Below are positions 28,853 to 36,674 of a stretch of 64,000 nucleotides of DNA, piece by piece. Numbering within the stretch: position 1 is the first letter of the stretch; every line of letters starts with the position of its first letter. The notes below the pieces were generated by a model that saw nothing but the letters and a program-made list of their open reading frames with translations, did no database searches and had not been told where the DNA came from. The translations under genes were made by a program, and so were the position numbers. The DNA is from Streptomyces sp. NBC_01353 (GTDB lineage Bacteria > Actinomycetota > Actinomycetes > Streptomycetales > Streptomycetaceae), in the NCBI RefSeq assembly GCF_036237275.1, contig NZ_CP108352.1, forward strand, positions 2,108,001-2,172,000, given 5' to 3'.

Positions 28853-31800
28853 TCCTCCTCACCGTCCAGGTCCCAGGGGTAGCGGGTGTTCTCGGGCGCC
28901 TCGACGGGGTCGGGGGCCGGCCGCGTCGTGGGCTTGGGCTCATGCGCGGGCCCGGGATCGTGGGACGAGCGGCGCTCGGACTCGTACGACGAACGGGGCT
29001 CGGACTCGTACCCGGCGCGCGGCTCGGACTCGTACGACGAACGCGGCTCGGACTCGTACCCGGCGCGCGACCCGGACTCGTACGACGAACGCGGCTCGCG
29101 CTCGTACCGGGCGCGGGGCTCGGACTCGTACCCGGCGCGCGGCTCGGACTCGTACGACGAGCGGGGCTCGGACTCGTACCCGGCGCGCGACCCGGACTCG
29201 TACGACGAACGCGGCTCGCGCTCGTACCCGGCACGGGGCTCGGGCACCCTCGGGGGCTCCGCGGTCGGGCCGCTCGGGGCGTGGCGTTCGAAGAGGGCGC
29301 GCAGGTTGGGGCGGGTGGCCAGGCCCGCCCCGGAGAAGCGCATGTCCAGGGCGCCGGGGAAGGTCACCTCCCAGAAGTGGCGCAGCGGCGCGAGCCACTC
29401 CGTGTACTCCTCGCCGTACTCGGCGGCCAACTCCTCGATCAGGACGAGCTGGCGCGGCGCGACCTTCTCGACGAAGTGGACGAAGAGCGGCGAGGGGCCC
29501 GCCGGCGTGGTCGCGAGGCCCTTCGGCAGGGCGCGCATCAGCCGTTCGCAGAACTCCTCGATGATCCGGCCCTCGTCGAGCAGCGCCCAGCGTTCGTAGG
29601 CGCGCAGCATGCCCGCCCAGCTGGAGAGCGCCCCGTCGAAGCCCTCCAGGCGCAGCGACATGGTCGCCGACTCGCCCTCCTGGAGCCGGATCCGGACCAG
29701 TTCCGGCGACTCCGCGGGACCCTCGATCCTGATGTGTCCGTTCCACATCGCGTTCAGCAGCCGGTGCAGGATCCGCTGCCGGTCCTCCTCGGTGGAGACC
29801 AGCCAGTCGTCCTGGTAGCCGAGCCGCTGCCGCCAGTGCAGGAAGTCGTCCTCGCCCGCCGAGTCCCGTGCGTCGGCCCAGAGTTTGAGGACGCCGCGGA
29901 CCTCGGAGATGTCGGTGAGGTTCATCCCGCTGCGGAACAGGACCACGGTGAGGGAGTCGGTGTCCACGGCCCGGTACTCCTGCGTCGCCCCCGCCGGCAG
30001 GTTCAGCTCCGCGCCGAGGTACTCGGCCGCGCGGGCGTCGGACTCGCTCGCCGGATGCACGATGAGGATCTTCAGAGGACCGCTGCCGTCCGGGCTGAAG
30101 CCCAGCGGGAGCAGCCCGGCGATACCGGAGCGGAACTGCTCCAGCCAGCGGCCGTCGATCTTCGACTCGGCGGCTTCGTCCCCGGACGCGGCCCGCAGCA
30201 GCAGCTCCATCGAGGGCAGCAGCGGGCGGGTGTAACGGTCCTCGTTGGCCTCGCCGAAGAGCCGCTTGACGCGCTGCTCGACGACCTGCTTGATCACCTT
30301 GACCGGGGCGCCGGGCGAGTGGCGGACGGCGTCCAGGGCCGAGCGCCAGTCCTCGGGCCGGACCAGCCGGCCCAGGAGGGTCGCGGGGTCGACGTTCTCG
30401 GGCAGCCGCTCGCTCTGCGCGAGCCGGTCGAGGACGTCGTCGTAGAAGGCACGCAGGCTGTTCTGCGGCGGCAGCAGATACGTGATGCCGGTGCGGTCGT
30501 CGCGGTACAGCTCGCGCCTGCGGTCGGCGAAGAGCCGCCCCTCGTCCTGCTCGTGGGCGCGGAGCGCCTTGGTCAGCTCGCCGAGGTCGTGGACGATCCG
30601 GTGAAGCGCGTCGCGCCACTGCGGCTCGCCCGCCTCCCAGCCGCTGTGCCAGAGCTTCCGCGCCCGCCACTGGTACCAGTCCTGCTGTTCGGCGAGCACG
30701 TCCTGCACGTCGGGATCGGTCCACCGCGCCGGTACGAGGCCGGCGGCGCTGCGCCTGATGTGCGGGATCACGGGGGACGCTGTCTGGACGTGCGAGGGCC
30801 GTTCGGGGATGTTCCGCCGGTTGTCGAGCATTCCGGTGAACCCTTCCCTGGCGACCCGGTCCGGGTGGCCGGGGAGCCCGTTCAGGACGGCCTCCAGCTG
30901 GAAGGGCCCGATCTTGTCGAGCAGTTCACGGGCTCCGGTGCTCGGTTTGAACTCCTCGGTGAGGCGGGGGACTTCACGGTCGAGCTGCCCTTCCAGGCGG
31001 GCGAGCGAGTCCTCCATGTCGCCGAGCCGGTCACGCAGCGCCTTGGTGATCGCCCGGTTCCCCCGCGGGAGTTCCTCGGGATCGGGCACGTCCGGGGCCT
31101 CGCGGGTCCACAGTCGGCCGATGCCGGAGCGGTTGAAGAGATCCCGTACGAGTTCGGGGGACTCGGTGGAGGGCCGGCGGGCCTTCTCGGTCATGCCGCG
31201 GACGGCCTGGGCGAGGAGGCGGGCGGCGACGATCTCGGCGAGGTCGTCGACCGGCACGGTGAGGGAGGCGGCGAGACTGCTGGACATGCCGCGGTAGCCG
31301 ATGCCGGTACGGGCGGGGGTGGAGCGCTCCACGGCCTTGTTGACGAAGCTGGCGGCGAAGGACTGGTAGTCGTCGTCGCTGCCGTGGTTGCCCGATCCGG
31401 TGTCCTCGCCGAGTTCGGTGCCGATGAGGGACATCACCATGGCGGTGATGGAGCGGCGCAGGTCCTCGGGCCGGATCACCGAGGGCTTGGAGAAGAGGAA
31501 GGCGGTCTGCACGGTCGAGGGGCGCAGCGCGACGACGCCCTCGCCCGGGTAGTGGACGCTGATCCGGCTGCGCTGTCCGATGTCGCCGACCTCGTCGAGG
31601 GCGTCCGGCACGTTCTGGTCGTCGACGAGCCGTGAGAGGTCCACCAGGGCGCGGGCCGCGTTCAGTTCGGCCTCCCGGCCCCCGCCCGCCTCGGGCGGGA
31701 ACGCGGAGGGCATGACGACCAGCGGATAGATCTTCACTCCGCGCACCTTGGCGTGGCGGAACTCGTGCCCGATGAGGTGGAGGAAGTCGTAGAAGATGCC

Positions 31801-32400
31801 GGCTCCGGTGCCGCCGGCCACCGAGAAGGCGACGAAGACGTCGCAGCCGCGGATCCGGCCGCCGCCGACCCGCTGGAGGTCCCCGGCCGCGGTGCCGATG
31901 GCGCTGATCGCCTCGCGCAGCTGGCGCAGGACCGGTTCGAGGCCGGAGCGCATCGTCGCGAACAGCGCGGCGCGGCCCACGGTCGGCAGCTGGCCCGCGC
32001 CGTCGTGCAGGGGGGCGACCCGGGGCTGGCGGGCCTGCGGCGGCAGCCAGGATCGGGTCTCCTCGTGCAGGGCGATCCGCAACATGCGGGTCACCTCGGG
32101 CGAGGAGTCGAACTCGGCCGGCAGCAGATCGCGGATCACCCTGGACGTACGGGTGTAGGCCTGGCTCTCCGCCCCCCTGGCCCGGAACTGCGGCTGCTGC
32201 CTCAGATCGCCCTCGCTGAAGTCCGCGTAGACGAACTGGAGGCATTCGGGCAGCTGGAAGGGGAGCCGCTTCCCCCCGTCGACGAGGTCGGTGCCGTCGG
32301 GGCCGCACAGCTCTCTGCGCAGGCTCCGCTCGAGTTCGCTGCCGATGCGTGCGCCGGTGCCGCCGAGGCCGACGAAGAGCATGGGCTGGTAGATCTTCAT
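28849..32400 (-). CDS. Tubulin-like (Tubulin_2) protein with octapeptide-repeat tail
   Basis: 1183 residues. The N-terminus LFVGLGGTGARIGSELE and GGTGAGIFYDFLHLIGHEFR (196 on) are the nucleotide-binding strand-loop and the tubulin/FtsZ signature loop of the bacterial tubulin-like family. About 850 residues of mostly helical sequence follow. The last 100 or so residues are about eleven repeats of an eight-residue unit of type (A/S)(G/S)YESEPR, then DPGPAHEPKP. RBS AAGGGGAG precedes the ATG. It lies 39 bases after the vWA gene. Probably a GTP-binding, possibly polymerising scaffold; polymerisation is inference. Confidence 0.85.
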   Translation of the reverse strand: MKIYQPMLFVGLGGTGARIGSELERSLRRELCGPDGTDLVDGGKRLPFQLPECLQFVYADFSEGDLRQQPQFRARGAESQAYTRTSRVIRDLLPAEFDSSPEVTRMLRIALHEETRSWLPPQARQPRVAPLHDGAGQLPTVGRAALFATMRSGLEPVLRQLREAISAIGTAAGDLQRVGGGRIRGCDVFVAFSVAGGTGAGIFYDFLHLIGHEFRHAKVRGVKIYPLVVMPSAFPPEAGGGREAELNAARALVDLSRLVDDQNVPDALDEVGDIGQRSRISVHYPGEGVVALRPSTVQTAFLFSKPSVIRPEDLRRSITAMVMSLIGTELGEDTGSGNHGSDDDYQSFAASFVNKAVERSTPARTGIGYRGMSSSLAASLTVPVDDLAEIVAARLLAQAVRGMTEKARRPSTESPELVRDLFNRSGIGRLWTREAPDVPDPEELPRGNRAITKALRDRLGDMEDSLARLEGQLDREVPRLTEEFKPSTGARELLDKIGPFQLEAVLNGLPGHPDRVAREGFTGMLDNRRNIPERPSHVQTASPVIPHIRRSAAGLVPARWTDPDVQDVLAEQQDWYQWRARKLWHSGWEAGEPQWRDALHRIVHDLGELTKALRAHEQDEGRLFADRRRELYRDDRTGITYLLPPQNSLRAFYDDVLDRLAQSERLPENVDPATLLGRLVRPEDWRSALDAVRHSPGAPVKVIKQVVEQRVKRLFGEANEDRYTRPLLPSMELLLRAASGDEAAESKIDGRWLEQFRSGIAGLLPLGFSPDGSGPLKILIVHPASESDARAAEYLGAELNLPAGATQEYRAVDTDSLTVVLFRSGMNLTDISEVRGVLKLWADARDSAGEDDFLHWRQRLGYQDDWLVSTEEDRQRILHRLLNAMWNGHIRIEGPAESPELVRIRLQEGESATMSLRLEGFDGALSSWAGMLRAYERWALLDEGRIIEEFCERLMRALPKGLATTPAGPSPLFVHFVEKVAPRQLVLIEELAAEYGEEYTEWLAPLRHFWEVTFPGALDMRFSGAGLATRPNLRALFERHAPSGPTAEPPRVPEPRAGYEREPRSSYESGSRAGYESEPRSSYESEPRAGYESEPRARYEREPRSSYESGSRAGYESEPRSSYESEPRAGYESEPRSSYESERRSSHDPGPAHEPKPTTRPAPDPVEAPENTRYPWDLDGEEE
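28970..29235. repeat. 24-bp tandem repeats (120-bp higher order) in the tubulin-like gene
   Basis: Units such as GGCTCGGACTCGTACCCGGC alternate with GGCTCGGACTCGTACGACGA, each 24 bp and in frame. Five consecutive octapeptides (AGYEREPR, SSYESGSR, AGYESEPR, SSYESEPR, AGYESEPR) recur almost unchanged as a second set of five. The tail therefore grew by a recent 120-bp duplication. Confidence 0.85.
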
Positions 32401-32439
32401 GTGGTGTCTCCCCTTGGGACCCTGTGCTGCGTGGTCCGG

Positions 32440-34863
32440 TCAGAAGTTCGGGTCCCATGTGCTGGTGGTCGTGGGCTGCTCCCGGCGGCCCTCGTCGGTG
32501 TCGGACGTACGGCTCCGGTCCCGGCCGGTGTCGCGGTCGCCGGGGGCGGATGTACGGCGGCGGGGGACGCGGGCACGCCAGCCGCCGGTACCAGGTGTGC
32601 GGTCCGTGCCCGTCGACCTGCCGCTGCCGCCCGAGCCGCCGGATCCCGCCTGTCCGCCACGGCCGGTGCGGCGGCCGTCTCCGACGATGAGCTCGAAGTC
32701 GTCGAGCCCGGCCGGTACTCCGGGGCGTACGGAGAACTCCCGCCCCCCGTTGGGGCGCAGCAGCAGTTCGCCTGCGCCTGTGCGGCGCAGCCGGTGGGCC
32801 GAGGACGTGCCGCGGGCGCGGCGCAGCGCGGGGGCCGCGCCCCTCGCCTCCTCGACCGTGAAGAGGTACTCGCCGCCGCTGCTCTGGCCGTTGCGGACGG
32901 TGAGCGTGCTGAGGGACTGTCCGTCGCGGAGGAGTTCGAGCCGGACCCCGGTCAGGTCCTTGCGGCGGCTGCGGGCGACCAGCCGGATGCCCACGACGGC
33001 GCCGGCGAGCAGGACGGCCGCCGCCCCGCCGATCACCGCCCACCACCAGTTGTCCCACCAGGTGGGGGGCGCCTCGACGCGTACGTCGAGGAAGGCGGTG
33101 TCGAGGGCCTGCCCGGCGTCACCGGTGTCCAGGACCTCGACCATGCCGCCGAGTTCGCCGACGGGGGTGCCCTTCCCCACGGTGACGGTGAAGTCGAACC
33201 GGGTCTTCCGGCCGGCTTCGGCGGTGACCGTGGCCGGGGACACCTTCAGGTCGGATCCGGCCGTCTGGTCCTTCAGGGCGAGGCGCAGGGTGTGCGGGCC
33301 GCTGTCGTTGTTGGTGATGTCGAGGGTGCCCCGCACGGTGTCTCCGGGGTGAACGGTCACCCGGTCGACGGCGAGCCCGGCGGTGACGACGGGGGTGCCC
33401 TCCGACGTACGGAAGTAGTGCGGTCGGCGGTCGGAGGTGACTCCGGGCGCCGCCATGTCCGTGACGAGAGTCAGGTCGCCGGTGGCGGTGGCGGGGACGG
33501 TGATCCGGCCCGAGAACCGGACGTCGCCGGCTCTGCGGTCGGGGCCGCGGCCGTCGTCGGTGAGGCGGACGGTGACGGGCGTGAAGCCGGCGCCGGTCAG
33601 TACGGCGGAGACCTTGACGCCTTCCAGCAGCTTGGGGTCGGTGATGACGACCCCGCGCCGGGTCTGCATCCGTGCCTCCACGACGGCCTCCTGGCCGGCG
33701 CGCGGCGAGGCGGGGTCGACCGTGACCTCGGAGCGCAGCCGGCCCTGCCAGATCGCCCGGACGGCGACCTCGCGGTCCCGGTGGCCCTCGGGGGCCTCGA
33801 TGTGGACGCGCCAGCGGCCGGGCATCGGGTTCTTGACGCGCAGCGCCTCGACCGGGCCGTCCTGTCCGCTGACCTCGAAGGTGGAGCCGTCGAACTCGCC
33901 CGGGGGGTCCACCTTGCGCCCGCTCGGGTCGTAGTAGGTCACCCGCACCTTGGGGTCGTGCTTGCCGACCGTGAGCGAGCCGTCGGTGGCGATGGGCGGA
34001 ATGGTGACGGACAGGTCGGCGGGCGGCTTGCCGACGGTGCCGTGCGCGATGCGTGCGCAGCGGGCGGCCGCGAAGGTCTCCTGGAGCGCCTTGTCGATCT
34101 CCGCCGCGGTGTCGACCACCCGCATCTTGGGGGTGGCCTCGGGCAGGTCGGCGCAGCTGCCGCGGTGGCCGCCCTCGGCCATGGCGGTGAGCGCCGCGCG
34201 GTCGATCTCGCCGCCGAAGCCGAGCGGCCAGATCTGGACGGACGCCGCCCGGGCGCGGGCGAGTTCCTCGGCGAGCCGCTTCTCGCCGTTCGCCTGCCGG
34301 TTGGCCTTGTCGGTGCCGTACTCCGGGCTGTCGCTCACGTCGAGCTTGCCGTCGGTGAGCAGGAAGACGACCTTGGGCGTGGCCTTGCGGCCGTCCTCGG
34401 TGAGCCGGGAGACGGCCTGGCGGATCGCGGCGGGGAAGTCGGTGCCGGGGCCCATGCTCGCCGCGTCGCGCCGGGTCAGCCGTGGGACGCAGTCGCTGAG
34501 CCGCTGGCGGCCGGCCGCGTCGGCGACGGTGAGCGGGCAGACCTCCCGTACGGCGGACTGACCGGCCTTCTCGGAGCTGCCGAAGCCGATGACGGTGGCC
34601 CGGGAGCGCTCGGATATCTCACCCTGGCTGAGCAGAGCGGCCGCCTCGGTCTCGAGGGCCAGGTCCTTGTCGGCGAGGCTCGCGGACTGGTCGACGACGA
34701 CGGCGAAGTCGATCGGGTCCGGACCGTCGTCCTTCGGCGGGGCGGTCGTGGCGGCGGGGGTTCGTGGGGTTGCCGCGTCGGCGCCGGTCGGGCCCGTCGG
34801 GCCGGAGAGCGCGAGCAGCGCCCCGGCGAGGAGCAGGACGCCTCCGGTGTTTCTCCACTGCAT
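32440..34863 (-). CDS. Membrane-anchored vWA-domain protein
   Basis: 807 residues. A signal sequence (GGVLLLAGALLALSGPTG) directs export. Residues 50-260 are a von Willebrand A domain with an intact metal site (DQSAS 58-62; the TDFPAA and LLTDGKLD segments). Several Ig-like beta domains follow to about residue 600, then one membrane helix (WWWAVIGGAAAVLLAGAVVG, about 610-635) and a cytoplasmic beta-rich tail of about 170 residues. The topology puts the vWA outside the cell and the tail inside with the other operon products. Its ATG is six bases after the PycTM-like stop. Probably senses or binds an extracellular or wall partner. Confidence 0.85.
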   Translation of the reverse strand: MQWRNTGGVLLLAGALLALSGPTGPTGADAATPRTPAATTAPPKDDGPDPIDFAVVVDQSASLADKDLALETEAAALLSQGEISERSRATVIGFGSSEKAGQSAVREVCPLTVADAAGRQRLSDCVPRLTRRDAASMGPGTDFPAAIRQAVSRLTEDGRKATPKVVFLLTDGKLDVSDSPEYGTDKANRQANGEKRLAEELARARAASVQIWPLGFGGEIDRAALTAMAEGGHRGSCADLPEATPKMRVVDTAAEIDKALQETFAAARCARIAHGTVGKPPADLSVTIPPIATDGSLTVGKHDPKVRVTYYDPSGRKVDPPGEFDGSTFEVSGQDGPVEALRVKNPMPGRWRVHIEAPEGHRDREVAVRAIWQGRLRSEVTVDPASPRAGQEAVVEARMQTRRGVVITDPKLLEGVKVSAVLTGAGFTPVTVRLTDDGRGPDRRAGDVRFSGRITVPATATGDLTLVTDMAAPGVTSDRRPHYFRTSEGTPVVTAGLAVDRVTVHPGDTVRGTLDITNNDSGPHTLRLALKDQTAGSDLKVSPATVTAEAGRKTRFDFTVTVGKGTPVGELGGMVEVLDTGDAGQALDTAFLDVRVEAPPTWWDNWWWAVIGGAAAVLLAGAVVGIRLVARSRRKDLTGVRLELLRDGQSLSTLTVRNGQSSGGEYLFTVEEARGAAPALRRARGTSSAHRLRRTGAGELLLRPNGGREFSVRPGVPAGLDDFELIVGDGRRTGRGGQAGSGGSGGSGRSTGTDRTPGTGGWRARVPRRRTSAPGDRDTGRDRSRTSDTDEGRREQPTTTSTWDPNF

Positions 34864-34869
34864 TGTCTC

Positions 34870-35415
34870 TCACCACAGTTCGCTGAAGAGGGCCGGCAGC
34901 ACGCCGAGCACGAGGGAGCAGACGCCCAGGCGCAGCCACCGGTATTTCGCGGCGAGCACGACACCGTGCACGCTCGCCTGTTCGAGGAGCCAGCCGGTGG
35001 CGTCGTCGCCGGACGCCGTGAGCCGGTCGCGCAGCGCGTCCGGGGGTGTCCCCGCCGTCAGGTCCCGCAGGAGGGTGCGGTCGGCCCCTATGCGGGTGCG
35101 CGGCAGGACCACCGAGACGAGCATCAGGACCCCGGCCGTCCACAGCGTCCCGGCCACGACGAGCAGGGCGAGACCCGCGCCGGAGGTGGGCAGTGGGCCG
35201 CGGTCCCGGGAGAAGACCACCGCCAGGAAGGCGAGGGCGCCGGAGAGCAGGATCGCCGCCTTGGTGTCGGCCCGGCCGATGTCCTCGCGGACGGTGACGA
35301 GCAGCCGGTCGGCCATGAAGCGGAGGTCGTCGGGATCGGGGGCGGGCGGTGGCGTCGGGGGTACGGGGTCGGAGGGCGCCGGGCGCGGGACGGGGGCCGG
35401 AGCGGGTGTGGTCAT
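34870..35415 (-). CDS. Pycsar-effector-like (PycTM/DUF5706) membrane protein
   Basis: 181 residues. A Pro-rich N-terminus is followed by LLVTVREDIGRADTKAAILLSGALAF; the ADTKA-I-L signature is the hallmark I recall for the PycTM/DUF5706 family. Hydrophobic helices lie at about 52-68, 80-104 and 160-178. In Pycsar defence, a cyclic pyrimidine nucleotide from the cyclase activates this kind of effector, which damages the membrane. Here a cyclase-domain gene lies three genes upstream in the same operon. The ATG overlaps the SPFH-like stop (ATGA). It could instead be a non-lethal signalling membrane protein. Confidence 0.75.
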   Translation of the reverse strand: MTTPAPAPVPRPAPSDPVPPTPPPAPDPDDLRFMADRLLVTVREDIGRADTKAAILLSGALAFLAVVFSRDRGPLPTSGAGLALLVVAGTLWTAGVLMLVSVVLPRTRIGADRTLLRDLTAGTPPDALRDRLTASGDDATGWLLEQASVHGVVLAAKYRWLRLGVCSLVLGVLPALFSELW

Positions 35416-36674
35416 TCGGCGTCCCAGTCGTCGAAGTCGGAGCTGGGCCGGGAGCGGGGCGACCGCCCTCGGTTGTCGTCGCGGTCGCGCTCGGAGGAGG
35501 ACTGGACGCGGGTCGGCTCGTACACCGGCCGTTCCCCCTCGTCCCGGTCGTCGACCCGCGCCCGGCCCGCTTCCCGGCGCTCGTCCCAGGTGCCCTCGTC
35601 CGCACCGGCGTCGACGTCCCCGTCGGAGTCGGCGTCCCACGGCGGCTGGACCGGTTCGGGGCGCCCCCGGTCCAGGGCGGCCCGCCCTCGGCCGGCACCG
35701 GGCGGGTTGAGGACGTGCCCGGCGACTCCGCCGAGTACGGAGCCGGTGCTCTCGCGCAGGAACTCCAGTACCTGATACATCGGTTCGCCGATGTCGTGCC
35801 GCTCCAGGACGCCGGTGTCGAGGAGCCGGTTGAACACCGCGAGGAAGTCGGCCTGGCCCTCCCGCTTCTCGTGCTGGAGCTCGCGCCTGATGTCCCACTG
35901 CTTGTCGGGGTTCATCGCCATGTGGTGGGCGATCTGTGCGAGGTCGCCGCGGCGGAAGAGCTCTTCGAGATCGCGGGCGCGCTCGGCGACCAGCCGCCGC
36001 TCGGCCATGTCCTTGAGGCGCTGCTGCTCCATCTCGCGCTCGTCGACCTGCATGGTCACGGAGACCATGTCGCGCTTGCCGATCGCCTCCTTGATGGCGT
36101 CGTCCAGGTCGATGAAGACAAGCACACGGGTCCGCAGCCCGAGATCCGCGCCGAGGCTGAACCGCCCGGAGCTCAACTCGTCCCGTACGGCCTCGTCGGC
36201 GCGCTGGGCGTCGGTGAGCCGGAACCTGCGGGACACCGCGCGCAGCCCGTCCAGGAGATCGTCGCGCAGCAACTCGGCGACGTCCCAGACCTGTTGGGTG
36301 ACCACGAGATGCGGGTCGGCGACCTCCCACTGGATCCGGGCGGCGGCCTTGAAGAAGACCCCGTCGCCGGAGGCCGGCAGGGTGAGATCGAACTCGGTGA
36401 CGTTCCGTCCGAGCTGGACCTCGAAGACGGTGTACGGAAAGCCCATCAGGGGCTTGTCGGTGTCCTCGTTGCGGTCGGGCCACATGACCCGGTGGCCGCC
36501 GTTGCGGTAGAGGAGGACGGCGGCGATCTGGCCGCTGTCGCGCTTGTACGGGGGCTTGCGCTCGCGGAGCAGCGGGCCTCTGGCCCCGTTGCCGCGCGGA
36601 TCCTGCTCCTGTCGTCCCTGTTCCTGGCCCCGGCGCTCGTCGGACGGTTCGCCCTGGTTCCGCGGGTCGTTCAT
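35412..36674 (-). CDS. SPFH/Band-7-like coiled-coil protein
   Basis: 420 residues from the ATG at 36674 (ATGA overlap with the P-loop/HEAT gene). Residues about 50-270 look like an SPFH (prohibitin-homology) domain: GVFFKAAARIQWEVADPHLV, then a charged helix VDEREMEQQRLKDMAERRLV. No membrane helix is present, unlike classical stomatins. The C-terminal about 120 residues are acidic/Arg-rich and disordered, ending in an Asp/Glu-rich DFDDWDAE. SPFH proteins organise membrane platforms; here it may arrange the PycTM and vWA membrane partners. The call is by sequence pattern only. Confidence 0.55.
   Translation of the reverse strand: MNDPRNQGEPSDERRGQEQGRQEQDPRGNGARGPLLRERKPPYKRDSGQIAAVLLYRNGGHRVMWPDRNEDTDKPLMGFPYTVFEVQLGRNVTEFDLTLPASGDGVFFKAAARIQWEVADPHLVVTQQVWDVAELLRDDLLDGLRAVSRRFRLTDAQRADEAVRDELSSGRFSLGADLGLRTRVLVFIDLDDAIKEAIGKRDMVSVTMQVDEREMEQQRLKDMAERRLVAERARDLEELFRRGDLAQIAHHMAMNPDKQWDIRRELQHEKREGQADFLAVFNRLLDTGVLERHDIGEPMYQVLEFLRESTGSVLGGVAGHVLNPPGAGRGRAALDRGRPEPVQPPWDADSDGDVDAGADEGTWDERREAGRARVDDRDEGERPVYEPTRVQSSSERDRDDNRGRSPRSRPSSDFDDWDAE

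Noticed and set aside
28970..29235. A CRISPR-like tandem array
   Set aside because: The repeats are contiguous 24-bp units without unique spacers and are in frame with the tubulin-like gene.
31753..35775. A 1340-codon plus-strand frame opposite the tubulin-like, vWA and PycTM-like genes
   Set aside because: The composition is that of an antisense shadow and the minus-strand genes have clear motifs, ribosome sites and ATGA overlaps.
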